Positions 42,983 to 51,881 of a DNA stretch of 64,000 nucleotides are shown piece after piece. Made by a program: the position numbers and the translations under genes. Position 1 is the stretch's first letter. Each line of letters begins with the position of its first letter. This stretch comes from Fidelibacterota bacterium (GTDB taxonomy: Bacteria; Fidelibacterota; Marinisomatia; SCGC-AAA003-L08; TS1B11), in contig SCKJ01000003.1 in NCBI GenBank assembly GCA_004124875.1, forward strand, positions 282,654 to 346,653, written 5' to 3'. The notes beneath the pieces were generated by a model that had not been told where the DNA came from, did not search any database, and was given only the letters and a program-made list of their open reading frames with translations.

Positions 42983-45076
42983 ATGTGCGTCCGTGCTGAC
43001 TATAAAGCCGAGCCAACATGCCGGCTGCACCTTAAGGCCGATCCCCCGCGCCATTCCGGTTATCGATCGGCGCCCGCCGCTGTCCTATCCCTTGCCCTGA
43101 CGATGTTGGCATTTCTGTCGGCCCAGACACCGACGCTCCAATTTTCCACTATGACAGTCCAAGTAGGCAATGGCCCCCGTTCGGCAATCCTTGTGGACCT
43201 CAATCGCGACGGCCACCGTGACCTGGCCGTGGCAAATATTAACGGATCCACTATTTCGCTGCTGTTTGGGGATGGCTCAGGGGCCTTCACGCTCCAGGAT
43301 TCGCTCCCCACTCTCCACAAAGGGCCACACGCCATAGCCGCAGGAGACTTCAATGAGGATGGTATCGTGGATGCCGTGACTGCCAACAGGGATGCCCACA
43401 CGGTGGCCTTGTTCCTGGGAGACGGCGAGGGCGGATATCTTGCGCCCACTTTCTTTGAGGTGGGACTGGGGCCGCGCTGGATAGCCGTTGCCGATTTCGA
43501 TGATGATGGACATGCCGACTTGGCGGTTACAAATCGGGAGGACAATACCGTATCCATTCTGCTGGGTGATGGCAACGGTAGTTTTGCCGATTCAGGCAGC
43601 GTTTACTCCGGAGATGGGCCCGTGCCGATCGTAGCTGCTGATTTCAACGGCGACGGCTATATCGACCTGGCGGTTGGCAACGACAAAAGTGACTCCCTGG
43701 TGGTGCTGGCCGGGGACGGAACCGGCAGCTTCGCCTTCTCATGGGGAGTCCCCGTGGGAGAATCACCGAAAGACATCGCAGTGGGTGACCTGAACCAGGA
43801 CGGATTGTCTGATATAGCGGTCGCGAGCTTATTGGCGGGAACGGTCACTGTCCTGTTTACGGATGGCCAGGGCGGCTTTACGGTATCCACCTACCCTGCT
43901 GGAGCGGGATTATTTGCGGTCGTGATCCAGGATTTTGACGGTGACGGAAAATTGGATATGGCAGTAGCCGATGGTGTGGATCACATGGTGGCGGTGTTGC
44001 TCGCTGATGGCCTGGGTGGTTTCGCTCAGGCGCAAACCTTCGCAACGGGCGTGGCCCCGCATGCCTTGCTGTCAGGCGATTTCAATCGTGATGGCCGGCC
44101 GGATTTGGCCGTGCCCAACACCGGTGACAACACGGTTACGATCCTCATCAACGAGACGCCACCCCAGGCAGCTGTGCGCGAGGTGGCGGTCATTCAGAAA
44201 CTGTATTCTGATTTCTTTCCGGACCCGATTATATCATTCGCTGGTCAACCTTTGCGGCTCTTTATCACCACGAATGCGGGTGAACATGTCAATACATTGC
44301 GCATACATCCGTTCATTAACGAAACTGACTTCTTGCGCGAAGGCAAGATCCTGACGGTGGAGCTTACGCCCCCAGAAACAGGCGTCTTTCAATTTCTTAA
44401 TCTCGGTCATGGATTTACGGGCGACATCATCATCGTGGCGGATTCACTCGCAGTGGATCAAACAATAAGAGATAGCAGCCAGCAGAGCGTTTCACTGATT
44501 CACAGCAATGCTGAATCGACAATATATCCGCCCACTATCCGCGTGCTGAAAGATATTCCGCTGACCATTTACAATATCAGCCTGGATGACGACCATTGGG
44601 TCAGCATCGAGCCGTGGGTCATGGCTCCGGCAGACACATCAGCCGGCAATGTGCGCCCAGGCGCAGTTACGACTTTCGAATTTACCCCCACTGATACCGG
44701 GCGCTTCGTCATCAAACATACCGTGCACGGCTTCACCGGGACGCTCATCGTTGAGGGTCCGAGCACAGTAGGGGTCGCAGAACAGGGTCAGTTGCCGGTG
44801 GGATATGCTTTCTCACAAAATTATCCCAACCCCTTCAACCCTGTTACGACTCTGCAATATGAACTGCCCCGGAGCGCGGACGTTCTCCTTGTGGTCTACG
44901 ATGTGCAGGGCCGTGAGGTGACGCGTCTGGTGGACCGGCGCATGGGGCCGGGATACCACAAAACCGTGTGGAACGGGCGCACCGCAAAAGATCGATCCTT
45001 GCCCAGCGGCGTCTACATCGCCCGGCTGGTGACACCGGATTACAGTCAGTCGATCAAGATGGTTTTGCTGAAGTAA
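42983..45076 (+). CDS. Secreted VCBS/FG-GAP repeat protein with two cupredoxin-like domains and a type IX sorting domain
   Basis: 697 residues. The start follows GGAGACGTCGTT. A signal-type segment (LALTMLAFLSAQ) is near 36-47. Seven to eight FG-GAP/VCBS units follow (RSAILVDLNRDGHRDLAVAN and similar, Asp-rich Ca loops), forming a beta-propeller up to about residue 390. Two repeats of about 95 residues then resemble cupredoxins: NAGEHVNTLRIHPF ... LNLGHGFTGDIIIV, and DDHWVSIEPW ... IKHTVHGFTGTLIVEG. Each keeps His-Gly-Phe-Thr-Gly but lacks the usual Cys ligand, so classical type 1 copper is doubtful. The sorting domain (SQNYPNPFNPVTTLQYELP ... SIKMVLLK) ends the chain. Probably an extracellular Ca- or metal-binding protein. 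Confidence 0.85.
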   Translation: MCVRADYKAEPTCRLHLKADPPRHSGYRSAPAAVLSLALTMLAFLSAQTPTLQFSTMTVQVGNGPRSAILVDLNRDGHRDLAVANINGSTISLLFGDGSGAFTLQDSLPTLHKGPHAIAAGDFNEDGIVDAVTANRDAHTVALFLGDGEGGYLAPTFFEVGLGPRWIAVADFDDDGHADLAVTNREDNTVSILLGDGNGSFADSGSVYSGDGPVPIVAADFNGDGYIDLAVGNDKSDSLVVLAGDGTGSFAFSWGVPVGESPKDIAVGDLNQDGLSDIAVASLLAGTVTVLFTDGQGGFTVSTYPAGAGLFAVVIQDFDGDGKLDMAVADGVDHMVAVLLADGLGGFAQAQTFATGVAPHALLSGDFNRDGRPDLAVPNTGDNTVTILINETPPQAAVREVAVIQKLYSDFFPDPIISFAGQPLRLFITTNAGEHVNTLRIHPFINETDFLREGKILTVELTPPETGVFQFLNLGHGFTGDIIIVADSLAVDQTIRDSSQQSVSLIHSNAESTIYPPTIRVLKDIPLTIYNISLDDDHWVSIEPWVMAPADTSAGNVRPGAVTTFEFTPTDTGRFVIKHTVHGFTGTLIVEGPSTVGVAEQGQLPVGYAFSQNYPNPFNPVTTLQYELPRSADVLLVVYDVQGREVTRLVDRRMGPGYHKTVWNGRTAKDRSLPSGVYIARLVTPDYSQSIKMVLLK

Positions 45077-45092
45077 AATCATCCTGCGTCCT

Positions 45093-45132
45093 CCGGTCAT
45101 GCTGAGGCTCTCGAAGCATGGCGGATCGAAGG
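45093..45132 (+). repeat. 40-base dispersed repeat, copy 2
   Basis: 37 of 40 bases match 6389-6428. Like the first copy, it begins 16 bases after the stop codon of a sorting-domain gene and in the same orientation. Confidence 0.75.
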
Positions 45133-45161
45133 GATACCCCTGAGTCTCAACGGTGATTCAT

Positions 45162-45563
45162 TCAGTCCACTTGGAGCGACCGGCGCGACGCGGTCTCAAC
45201 CTTGATAATAGCCTCGAACGTTCTGTGCATGACCTCATTTTGCAGCCTGAGGCTCTCTTCACCCATCTGGCGAATATCCCTTTGGGCGACGTATCCCAGC
45301 GAAACCGCCGCGATGGCGGCAACCACTGCAGCTATGGACAGTGATATGGAAACGAGAAATCCGACCAGTCCCACTGTAGAAAATTGCACAGTTTCAGACT
45401 GGGCCATGTTTTGTATAAGCATACTCAGGATACCGCCTGCCACAAACGCAAGCAAGACCAGTGTGGTTCTTAAATACCCAAAGCCACTACCCATACTTGA
45501 GACCTTCATGGCGCCATTGTTACTTTGACGTCCGCTCTTTTTAGGTTCCAGGATGTCTGACAT
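45162..45563 (-). CDS. Small membrane protein with C-terminal amphipathic helix, function unknown
   Basis: 133 residues. The ATG at 45563 is chosen because AAAGGAG lies six bases before it. Two membrane helices (LVLLAFVAGGILSMLIQ and LVGFLVSISLSIAAVVAAIAA) are joined by a short polar loop. The C-terminal 45 residues (QRDIRQMGEESLRLQNEVM) form a charged helix, possibly a coiled coil. No family recognised. Confidence 0.55.
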   Translation of the reverse strand: MSDILEPKKSGRQSNNGAMKVSSMGSGFGYLRTTLVLLAFVAGGILSMLIQNMAQSETVQFSTVGLVGFLVSISLSIAAVVAAIAAVSLGYVAQRDIRQMGEESLRLQNEVMHRTFEAIIKVETASRRSLQVD

Positions 45564-45845
45564 AATCATCTCCTTTTTCGTTCAACAGATAAACACGAAA
45601 CAAGGGTCGTTTGGCAGCGTATTGTTTGACCGCGAATTGGGCCGGGCGCAACTAAATAACCGGACAATATAAGCCGTATAGCCGCTCCAGCAAATGATGG
45701 AAGTCACACATATCGAATTTTTTAAGTCCCACCTGCGATGGATTCCGCCATGATGCTCACTCGCATTTTTCCCATATGGCTGGCGGACAACTTCCCTGAG
45801 CCGGCGGCCCGGCTGAGCGATCATTTAAAGTTGTAAATTCGGGCC

Positions 45846-46178
45846 ATGGCGGAACCCTACCTGAAGGAACTGCGGTCCATCGTTCAGCGGGTAGCAGCGC
45901 TACAAGATGAGGCCGACGGCATTGCGTGTAAGCATTTTTTCAGTGGCGCGGCGGCCTATGTGGACGGTCATATTTTTATGTCGCTAACGCCCGTTGGGCT
46001 GGCCCTCAAGCTCACGCAAGAAGCCCGTGACGCCCTGCTAGCCAAAGGTGCGAAGCCCCTCCAATATTTCCCCAAAGCGCCGGTGAAAAAGGACTACATC
46101 GTGCTGCCCATCCAACTCAGGAATGATAAATACTTAAGCGATTGGATATTGCGTAGCATCGAATTTGTAAGGGACTGA
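45846..46178 (+). CDS. TfoX N-terminal-domain-like protein
   Basis: 110 residues. The pattern KHFFSGAAAYVDGHIFMSLT, GLALKLTQEARDALLAKGA and PLQYFPKAPVKKDYIVLP follows TfoX N-terminal domains (MFGG..iyvdGk.fa...d..lylK), although the MFGG is replaced by FFSG. The domain has no proven biochemical role alone. It is not linked to an operon; the preceding 280 bases show no gene. Confidence 0.65.
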   Translation: MAEPYLKELRSIVQRVAALQDEADGIACKHFFSGAAAYVDGHIFMSLTPVGLALKLTQEARDALLAKGAKPLQYFPKAPVKKDYIVLPIQLRNDKYLSDWILRSIEFVRD

Positions 46179-46199
46179 CGCTACGTAGCGGATTTTTCG

Positions 46200-47036
46200 C
46201 TAGGAAATTTGAGTCTCAGCGCCTGCTACCCGGCTTGCCAGCTTCCCCCGCCAGTCCAAAATTCCCAGCCCGGACAACAGGGCCAGGTTGGGGAACAGCA
46301 GCGGCGCCATGAGCGGCGGCCCTTCGATCACCTTTTGCAGCCAGTCTTGTGACGCCCCGTCCAAGGTCACCCGCAAGTGGAGCAGGACCCCTGCCATGCC
46401 GATGAGCGCCTGGAGGGCGAGGACCCATAAGCAGGCATTTAAGAAGGCCGGGGTCGCCGGGCGGAAGAAAGCCATCATCAAAAAGCCCAGCGCATAGGCC
46501 GACGCCACCACCGGCACCCACTCCACGGCATAGAAAAAGCCATTTTGGGCATGGTCGGCGAGTGCCAGCACGAATACGCCAACGAAGCCGCCCAGTCCCA
46601 TCAGCAGTACCCACTGGCTCCACTCGATGGATTCGTCGGGCACCATGCGATTGAGCAGCAGCAGAAAGCCGAGGCCGGTGTATGCCAGGGGGGCGGCAAA
46701 AGGCGCGGCGTAGACCAGGCTGTGGAGGGTATAGTGCTCGAAAAACTGGCTCCCCAGGTGGAAGATCATGCCGAGGATACCGAGCACGATGGCCCCCCAG
46801 CCAATGGCGAGTCCCACGGGCCGTGACTGGCCCTCACTGGCACGCCTGCGATAGTGCTCCCAGCCAAGGCTGACCGGCGCAGCGACAGAAAATATCACCG
46901 GCAGCCATTCAGCGGGTTCCCTGAAATGATTGATGGCATGGGCCAGGTAAACGTCCAGCGCCAGAAACGCCAGGTTGGCCATGATGAACAGCTCGAGGAT
47001 GAACCAGCGCCTGGCCGGCCAGATATGCCGCCACAT
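46200..47036 (-). CDS. Multi-pass membrane partner of the octaheme cytochrome
   Basis: 278 residues with seven to eight hydrophobic helices. His residues lie at helix ends (YLAHAINHF, MIFHLGSQFFEHYTLHSLVY, LALADHAQNGFFYAVEW), which could bind heme b or quinone. I do not recognise the family with confidence. It begins 3 bases after the octaheme cytochrome gene ends, so the two are a unit. It probably anchors the cytochrome to the quinone pool, as NrfD/NrfH-like proteins do for other multihemes (inference). Confidence 0.6.
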   Translation of the reverse strand: MWRHIWPARRWFILELFIMANLAFLALDVYLAHAINHFREPAEWLPVIFSVAAPVSLGWEHYRRRASEGQSRPVGLAIGWGAIVLGILGMIFHLGSQFFEHYTLHSLVYAAPFAAPLAYTGLGFLLLLNRMVPDESIEWSQWVLLMGLGGFVGVFVLALADHAQNGFFYAVEWVPVVASAYALGFLMMAFFRPATPAFLNACLWVLALQALIGMAGVLLHLRVTLDGASQDWLQKVIEGPPLMAPLLFPNLALLSGLGILDWRGKLASRVAGAETQIS

Positions 47037-47039
47037 GTC

Positions 47040-48269
47040 TCAGTGGTCCCTTCTGCGCAGCTCCGCGGCCAGCTCCTTCATCTCCGTCATCACCAGCAGC
47101 AGCTCGTAATTACCGTGCCACTGGACAAAATCAGCGCCGCCCATGAAGGCGCCGTGCTTGGCGGTCCGGCCGTAGTAGTGCCACAGATCGAACACCAAAA
47201 ACTCCATGGTCTCATCGAAGGGTTCGGGCGTCAGGAGACCTTCCCGACGGAGAGCGGCCACCAGATCGAGGCCCGCCTGCACTTTTTTGTTGGTGGAGGC
47301 CACCACCACTTCCGCCTCCCTATAGTATGTCTCGAATGTCGATCTGGCGTGGCACTTGGCGCACACTTCCTGCATCTGGATCTGTCCCTGCAGGTAGCCG
47401 GCCCGCTGCTTCGAAATGGGGGCGAACAGGAACCATGAGAGGCGCTCGGTCACATCATGGCTAACTTTCAGGCCGTCTAATCCGCTCATGTGGCAGGTGG
47501 CGCAGGTGGGCACCGGCATGTCGCGGGTCGTCAACCTTTTGGGGGCGGCCGCCATGTTCATGGTTCCCTTTTGCATGCCGAATAGCACGCCATGCTTCGA
47601 CTCGGTGTAGATTTCAAACTGGGCATGGTCAGGACCCATGTGGCACTGGCCGCAGGTCTGCGGCTCTCTGGCCAGGGCGACTGAGGCGAAGTGCCGGGTG
47701 TGACAATCGGTGCAGCTACCGATTGAGCCATCGCTGTTGGGCCGGCCCACGGCATGGCATTTAAAACAGCCACTTTCCAGCGCGCCGGCGCCTTCAAGCA
47801 TGGCCAGAGCATTGGGCGGCCTCAAAATTGCACCGGGATGGTAGCGCTCTGCGGCTGCGATCTGCTCCGTGCTGAAATCTGCTGCGCCCATGACGGCGGC
47901 CCAAGCCGGGGCAGCATGCCGGCTGCGGGCAAACTGGTCGTACTCGGTCTGATGGCATTGGGCGCAGTTGAGGGCCGTCAGCGCTGTGGCGATAATCTGG
48001 CCGTGGTGGTCTGAGCCGGGCTGGTTCTCAACGCTACGGTGGCAGTCGTAGCAGGTGACGCCCACCTGTGCATGGCGGCTCATGGAGAACTGATGGACGA
48101 CAGCAGCCGTCTCCTGGATGTGGCACTGGGCGCACTTGCCGGTGGCACGGATGTACTCAGGACCCGGTTGGGCGGTCTCGACATCGGGCCGGGCGAAATT
48201 GATCAGCATCGCCGCGAAGATGAATGCCGAGCCCAATAAGACGGCATTAAATACGGATTTGAATGTCAT
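47040..48269 (-). CDS. Octaheme c-type cytochrome of the hydroxylamine oxidoreductase (HAO) family
   Basis: 409 residues. The N-terminal membrane anchor or signal (VLLGSAFIFAAMLINF) is at about 8-25. There are eight CxxCH heme motifs starting at residues 46, 73, 102, 168, 186, 206, 256 and 303. The spacing and the C-terminal segments DLWHYYGRTAKHGAFMGG and ADFVQWHGNYELL match the HAO family. The last segments contain several Tyr, one of which could correspond to the cross-linking Tyr of true HAO; the exact residue is uncertain. Members either oxidise hydroxylamine or reduce nitrite/hydroxylamine. The direction here cannot be told. It pairs with the downstream membrane protein gene. Confidence 0.85.
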   Translation of the reverse strand: MTFKSVFNAVLLGSAFIFAAMLINFARPDVETAQPGPEYIRATGKCAQCHIQETAAVVHQFSMSRHAQVGVTCYDCHRSVENQPGSDHHGQIIATALTALNCAQCHQTEYDQFARSRHAAPAWAAVMGAADFSTEQIAAAERYHPGAILRPPNALAMLEGAGALESGCFKCHAVGRPNSDGSIGSCTDCHTRHFASVALAREPQTCGQCHMGPDHAQFEIYTESKHGVLFGMQKGTMNMAAAPKRLTTRDMPVPTCATCHMSGLDGLKVSHDVTERLSWFLFAPISKQRAGYLQGQIQMQEVCAKCHARSTFETYYREAEVVVASTNKKVQAGLDLVAALRREGLLTPEPFDETMEFLVFDLWHYYGRTAKHGAFMGGADFVQWHGNYELLLVMTEMKELAAELRRRDH

Positions 48270-48712
48270 GGCTGGGGCCTTCCCGCTGCGGGGAAGTTAC
48301 AATGCGGGGACGGTTGACGGAAGCTGCCGGGAAAGGGTGACGGGCATCGTAGTGGAGTTTTCAAAATCCGGGTTGCCACTCCCCTAATTTTAGTCAGGGT
48401 CAAATGATCCTGAGGCAGGAGTACAATCTACCAGCTGGCGGACAGCGAAGGAGTCAGAGAGAGGGGACTGGAAAAGTCAGAAGCATTTGACGGAGATATT
48501 CAACGAAGGACCCGGAGGGAGTTTTCCTCTCAAAAGATGATCACCTATTATTTTTCTGCGTGATGCAGCACACGTCCCTGGCAGCTGTGTCGCCGTAAAT
48601 TCGCATTAAATGGCGGGGACGGGGACTAAACCCTTCCGCTCGATCCCCCTTATCATTGTGCTTAGTGGATTATTGGAAACTAGACCTAAATTTAGAGTAG
48701 GAAATCAGATTG
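48270..48712. other. Intergenic stretch between the cytochrome and lipoprotein genes
   Basis: About 440 bases separate divergent genes. I see no protein-like open frame or RNA structure. Promoters for both genes must lie here; no confident elements can be named. Confidence 0.45.
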
Positions 48713-49531
48713 ATGAAAATAACTGGCAAAATAGTCACCTTGGGGTTATTGGCCCTGCTGATCGCCGGCCTTGGTGCCTGCGACTCAATATCCAGCGACG
48801 ATGTGGGCACTCTATCCGTGTCACTGACCGATGCGCCATTTCCGACAGATCTGGTGGCGGAGGCCAACGTTACCGTCACCAAGTTAGAGGTGCGGGAAGC
48901 CGGCGGCACGGGCGGATCACCTTTCATTATACTGACTGAAACGGTGCAGTCCTACAACTTGCTGGATTTACGTAACGGCGTGACTGCCGCACTGGCGAGC
49001 CTCGATGTGCCAGTCGGGAGTTATGACCTCCTGCGCATCTATATCTCCGAAGGCAGCGTGGTGATGAAAGCCGGCCCCACCTACAACCTCACCGTTCCCA
49101 GCGGAGCGCAGACCGGACTGAAACTGTTTATAAGTCCGGCCATTGATGTGACCGGTGGCCTCACTTCCGACCTGATTCTCGATCTTGATGTGGAGCAGTC
49201 GTTTATATCCCAGGGGCAAGGTGACGGCATCACTGGCTTTCTCTTTAAGCCGGTGATTCGCGTGGCCAACGCTTCGACTGTGGGAAGTCTGGCCGGCAGC
49301 ACCACCGATACGTCTGCCATCGCCATTGCCGATGCCCGTATCTGGGTGGCGCAGGATTCAGTGGTTGCCAATTCGTACAGTGACGCCAACGGCAATTATG
49401 CCATATTAGGTCTGCCGTCAGGAACATACACCGCCAGTGCTTCTGCAACAGGGTACGACACGGTTGTGGTGTCCATTGACATCGGGGCAGGCAGCCAGAC
49501 AACGGCCAGTTTCGAATTAACAGCGCAGTAA
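48713..49531 (+). CDS. DUF4382 lipoprotein with carboxypeptidase-regulatory-like C-terminal domain
   Basis: 272 residues from ATG 48713 (AGGAAATCAGATTG precedes). Lipobox AGLGAC puts the lipid Cys near 24. DUF4382 (LSVSLTDAPFPTDLVAEANV, then VPVGSYDLLRIYI, GLKLFI) covers about 34-180. The C-terminal 85 residues are a beta-sandwich of the carboxypeptidase-regulatory-like type (ARIWVAQDSVVANSYSDANG, YAILGLPSGTYTASASATGY). Outer-surface lipoproteins of this type are common in FCB bacteria and may bind glycans; the ligand is unknown. Confidence 0.83.
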   Translation: MKITGKIVTLGLLALLIAGLGACDSISSDDVGTLSVSLTDAPFPTDLVAEANVTVTKLEVREAGGTGGSPFIILTETVQSYNLLDLRNGVTAALASLDVPVGSYDLLRIYISEGSVVMKAGPTYNLTVPSGAQTGLKLFISPAIDVTGGLTSDLILDLDVEQSFISQGQGDGITGFLFKPVIRVANASTVGSLAGSTTDTSAIAIADARIWVAQDSVVANSYSDANGNYAILGLPSGTYTASASATGYDTVVVSIDIGAGSQTTASFELTAQ

Positions 49532-49583
49532 ACGGGTACAGCCTGATTAAGGCGTTTGACAGCAGGATATAGGCAGCTTATCC

Positions 49584-50849
49584 CTATCCGGCAAAAAAGG
49601 CCTTCACCGTCTCCAGCAGTTTTTCCAGTTCCGGCGCTCCATGCGCGCCGGAGATGAACGCGGCCTCATACTGCGACGGCGGCAGATAGATGCCAATGTC
49701 CAGGGCGAAGTTGAAGAAACTGGAAAACTGTGCCATGTCGCAGGCGGCCACATCCGCGTAACCGGCAACGGGCCGGGCCGTCATAAAAAGGGTGAACATG
49801 GAGCCGGCGCGATTGATTGTTATGGGCAAGTTTAAGGCTTTGAGTTCTGTCTCAAAGTCGGCCCCCAACGTCTCCAGGTGGGTATACAGCGACTCGTCGC
49901 ACAGCTCCAGCGTCGCAATACCGGCAGCCATGGCCAGAGGATTACCGGACAATGTCCCTGCCTGATAGACTGGCCCCAGGGGAGCTATCATTTCCATGAT
50001 CTCCCGCCGCCCGCCGTAAGCCCCTACGGGCAGGCCGCCTCCGATGATCTTGCCGAATGTTGACAGGTCCGGCTCGAGGCCATAGAGACCCTGGGCGCCT
50101 GCAGGGTGAACACGGAAGCCGGTCATGACCTCATCAAATATAAGGAGCGCCCCCATCCTCTCGCAGATCGCCTGAAGCCCTTCCAGGAATGCTTTTTCCC
50201 CAGGAATGCAGCCCATATTCCCGGCAATGGGCTCTATGATAACAGCGGCGATGTCCTCGGGAAATAGCGCGAATTGCGCCTCTATGCTATGAAGATCGTT
50301 GAAGGTTGCCACCAGCGTTTGGTTGGCGATGGCTTCCGGCACGCCCTGGCTGTCAGGCACGCCCAAGGTCAGCGCCCCCGACCCCGCCTTGATCAGAAAG
50401 CTGTCCCCGTGGCCGTGGTAGCACCCTTCAAATTTGATGATCTTGCTGCGGCCGGTATAGCCCCGCGCGAGGCGCACGGCGCTCATGGTCGCCTCGGTGC
50501 CACTGTTCACCATGCGCACCAGATCGATGGAAGGGACGCGATCAATGACCATCCGGGCCAACCGGCTTTCCGCCTCCGAGGGGGTGCCAAACGAGGTGCC
50601 CTTGCTGAGCGCCTGCTCAATGGCCTCCACGACTCGGGGGTGCGCGTGGCCCACAATCATCGGTCCCCATGAACCGACGAAATCGACATAGACATTGCCA
50701 TCGACATCGGTGAGCGTCGCCCCGGCGGCGCTGGCCATGAAAACAGGCTCACCTCCGACGGACTTGAACGCCCGTACCGGCGAATTCACGCCGCCGGGAA
50801 TGAGCGCCCTGGCCTCTTCAAACAGGCGCTGGCTTTTCGCCCGGATCAT
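49584..50849 (-). CDS. hemL: Glutamate-1-semialdehyde 2,1-aminomutase
   Basis: 421 residues. The PLP lysine is in [29 protein letters not shown] and [18 protein letters not shown] are also present. It converts GSA to 5-aminolevulinate, step 2 of the C5 route. It is the last gene of the heme operon and starts directly at the hemB stop codon. Confidence 0.95.
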   Translation of the reverse strand: MIRAKSQRLFEEARALIPGGVNSPVRAFKSVGGEPVFMASAAGATLTDVDGNVYVDFVGSWGPMIVGHAHPRVVEAIEQALSKGTSFGTPSEAESRLARMVIDRVPSIDLVRMVNSGTEATMSAVRLARGYTGRSKIIKFEGCYHGHGDSFLIKAGSGALTLGVPDSQGVPEAIANQTLVATFNDLHSIEAQFALFPEDIAAVIIEPIAGNMGCIPGEKAFLEGLQAICERMGALLIFDEVMTGFRVHPAGAQGLYGLEPDLSTFGKIIGGGLPVGAYGGRREIMEMIAPLGPVYQAGTLSGNPLAMAAGIATLELCDESLYTHLETLGADFETELKALNLPITINRAGSMFTLFMTARPVAGYADVAACDMAQFSSFFNFALDIGIYLPPSQYEAAFISGAHGAPELEKLLETVKAFFAG

Positions 50850-51854
50850 CTATGGGGTCTGCGGCTGGCGCTGTAAATACTCCGCCATCTCACGCGCGAA
50901 ATAAGTGATAACGGCATCGGCGCCGGCGCGAAAAATGGCCGTGACGCTTTCCACCATAATGTTCTCGTTATCAAGCCACCCCTTTTCGGCTGCGGCTTTG
51001 ATCATCGCATATTCACCGCTCACCTGATAGGCCAAGATGGGCAGGGGGTATTCACGCTTGAGATCCGATATAATATCGAGGTACATGCCGGCCGGTTTTA
51101 CCATCAGCATATCGGCCCCTTCGTCCATATCCAAATCGGCCTCGAGCATCGCTTCAGCGCGGTTGCGGAAATCCATCTGGTAGGTCTTGCGGTCGCCAAA
51201 CGAAGGGGTTATATCTGCCGCATCCCGGAAAGGACCATAGAGCGCTGATGCATATTTCACGGCATAACTGAGGATCGCCACCTCCTGAAAACCGGCCTCA
51301 TCCAGAGCGTCCCGGATGGCGCCCACCTGGCCGTCCATCATCCCCGAAGGCGCCACCGTATGAACCCCTGCCTCGGCAAGCGATACTGCCTGGCGGCCCA
51401 GATTGACCAGGGTCGCGTCGTTATCAACGTCATCATCCGTCACGACCCCGCAGTGACCGTGGTCGGTATACTCACAGAAACAGAGATCGGCAATGAGCTG
51501 CGCATCAGGGATTTGTCCGGCGAGAAGGCGCAATGCCTGTTGAATGACACCATCATCCTGCCACGCGGCGCTGCCCTCGGCATCTTTATATTCAGGAATG
51601 CCGAACAGCAGGAAACTGCTTAAGCCGAGCTCCTGGCATTGGGCAACCTCCTTCGCCGCTTCGTCCATGGAAAATTGGTAGACCCCCGGCATGGAGGGGA
51701 TTTCCAGCCGCTTGTTTTCACCGGGAATGATGAACAGGGGCGCGATGAACTGCCCGACGCCAAAGTGGGTTTCTGCCACCATATCGCGAACGGCCTGAGA
51801 GCGGCGATTGCGCCGGGGACGACCGGTGGGCAGTGGAGGTGCGTACTGAGTCAT
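50850..51854 (-). CDS. hemB: Porphobilinogen synthase (delta-aminolevulinate dehydratase)
   Basis: 334 residues. The Cys-rich zinc site is DLCFCEYTDHGHCG. The two Schiff-base lysines lie in SYAVKYASALYGPFRDA and MVKPAGMYLDII. It joins two 5-aminolevulinates into porphobilinogen. A 27-base gap follows hemY, with TTGACCCTCAAATG before the start region. Confidence 0.95.
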   Translation of the reverse strand: MTQYAPPLPTGRPRRNRRSQAVRDMVAETHFGVGQFIAPLFIIPGENKRLEIPSMPGVYQFSMDEAAKEVAQCQELGLSSFLLFGIPEYKDAEGSAAWQDDGVIQQALRLLAGQIPDAQLIADLCFCEYTDHGHCGVVTDDDVDNDATLVNLGRQAVSLAEAGVHTVAPSGMMDGQVGAIRDALDEAGFQEVAILSYAVKYASALYGPFRDAADITPSFGDRKTYQMDFRNRAEAMLEADLDMDEGADMLMVKPAGMYLDIISDLKREYPLPILAYQVSGEYAMIKAAAEKGWLDNENIMVESVTAIFRAGADAVITYFAREMAEYLQRQPQTP

Positions 51855-51881
51855 GTTAATTTCTCATATTTCATTTGAGGG

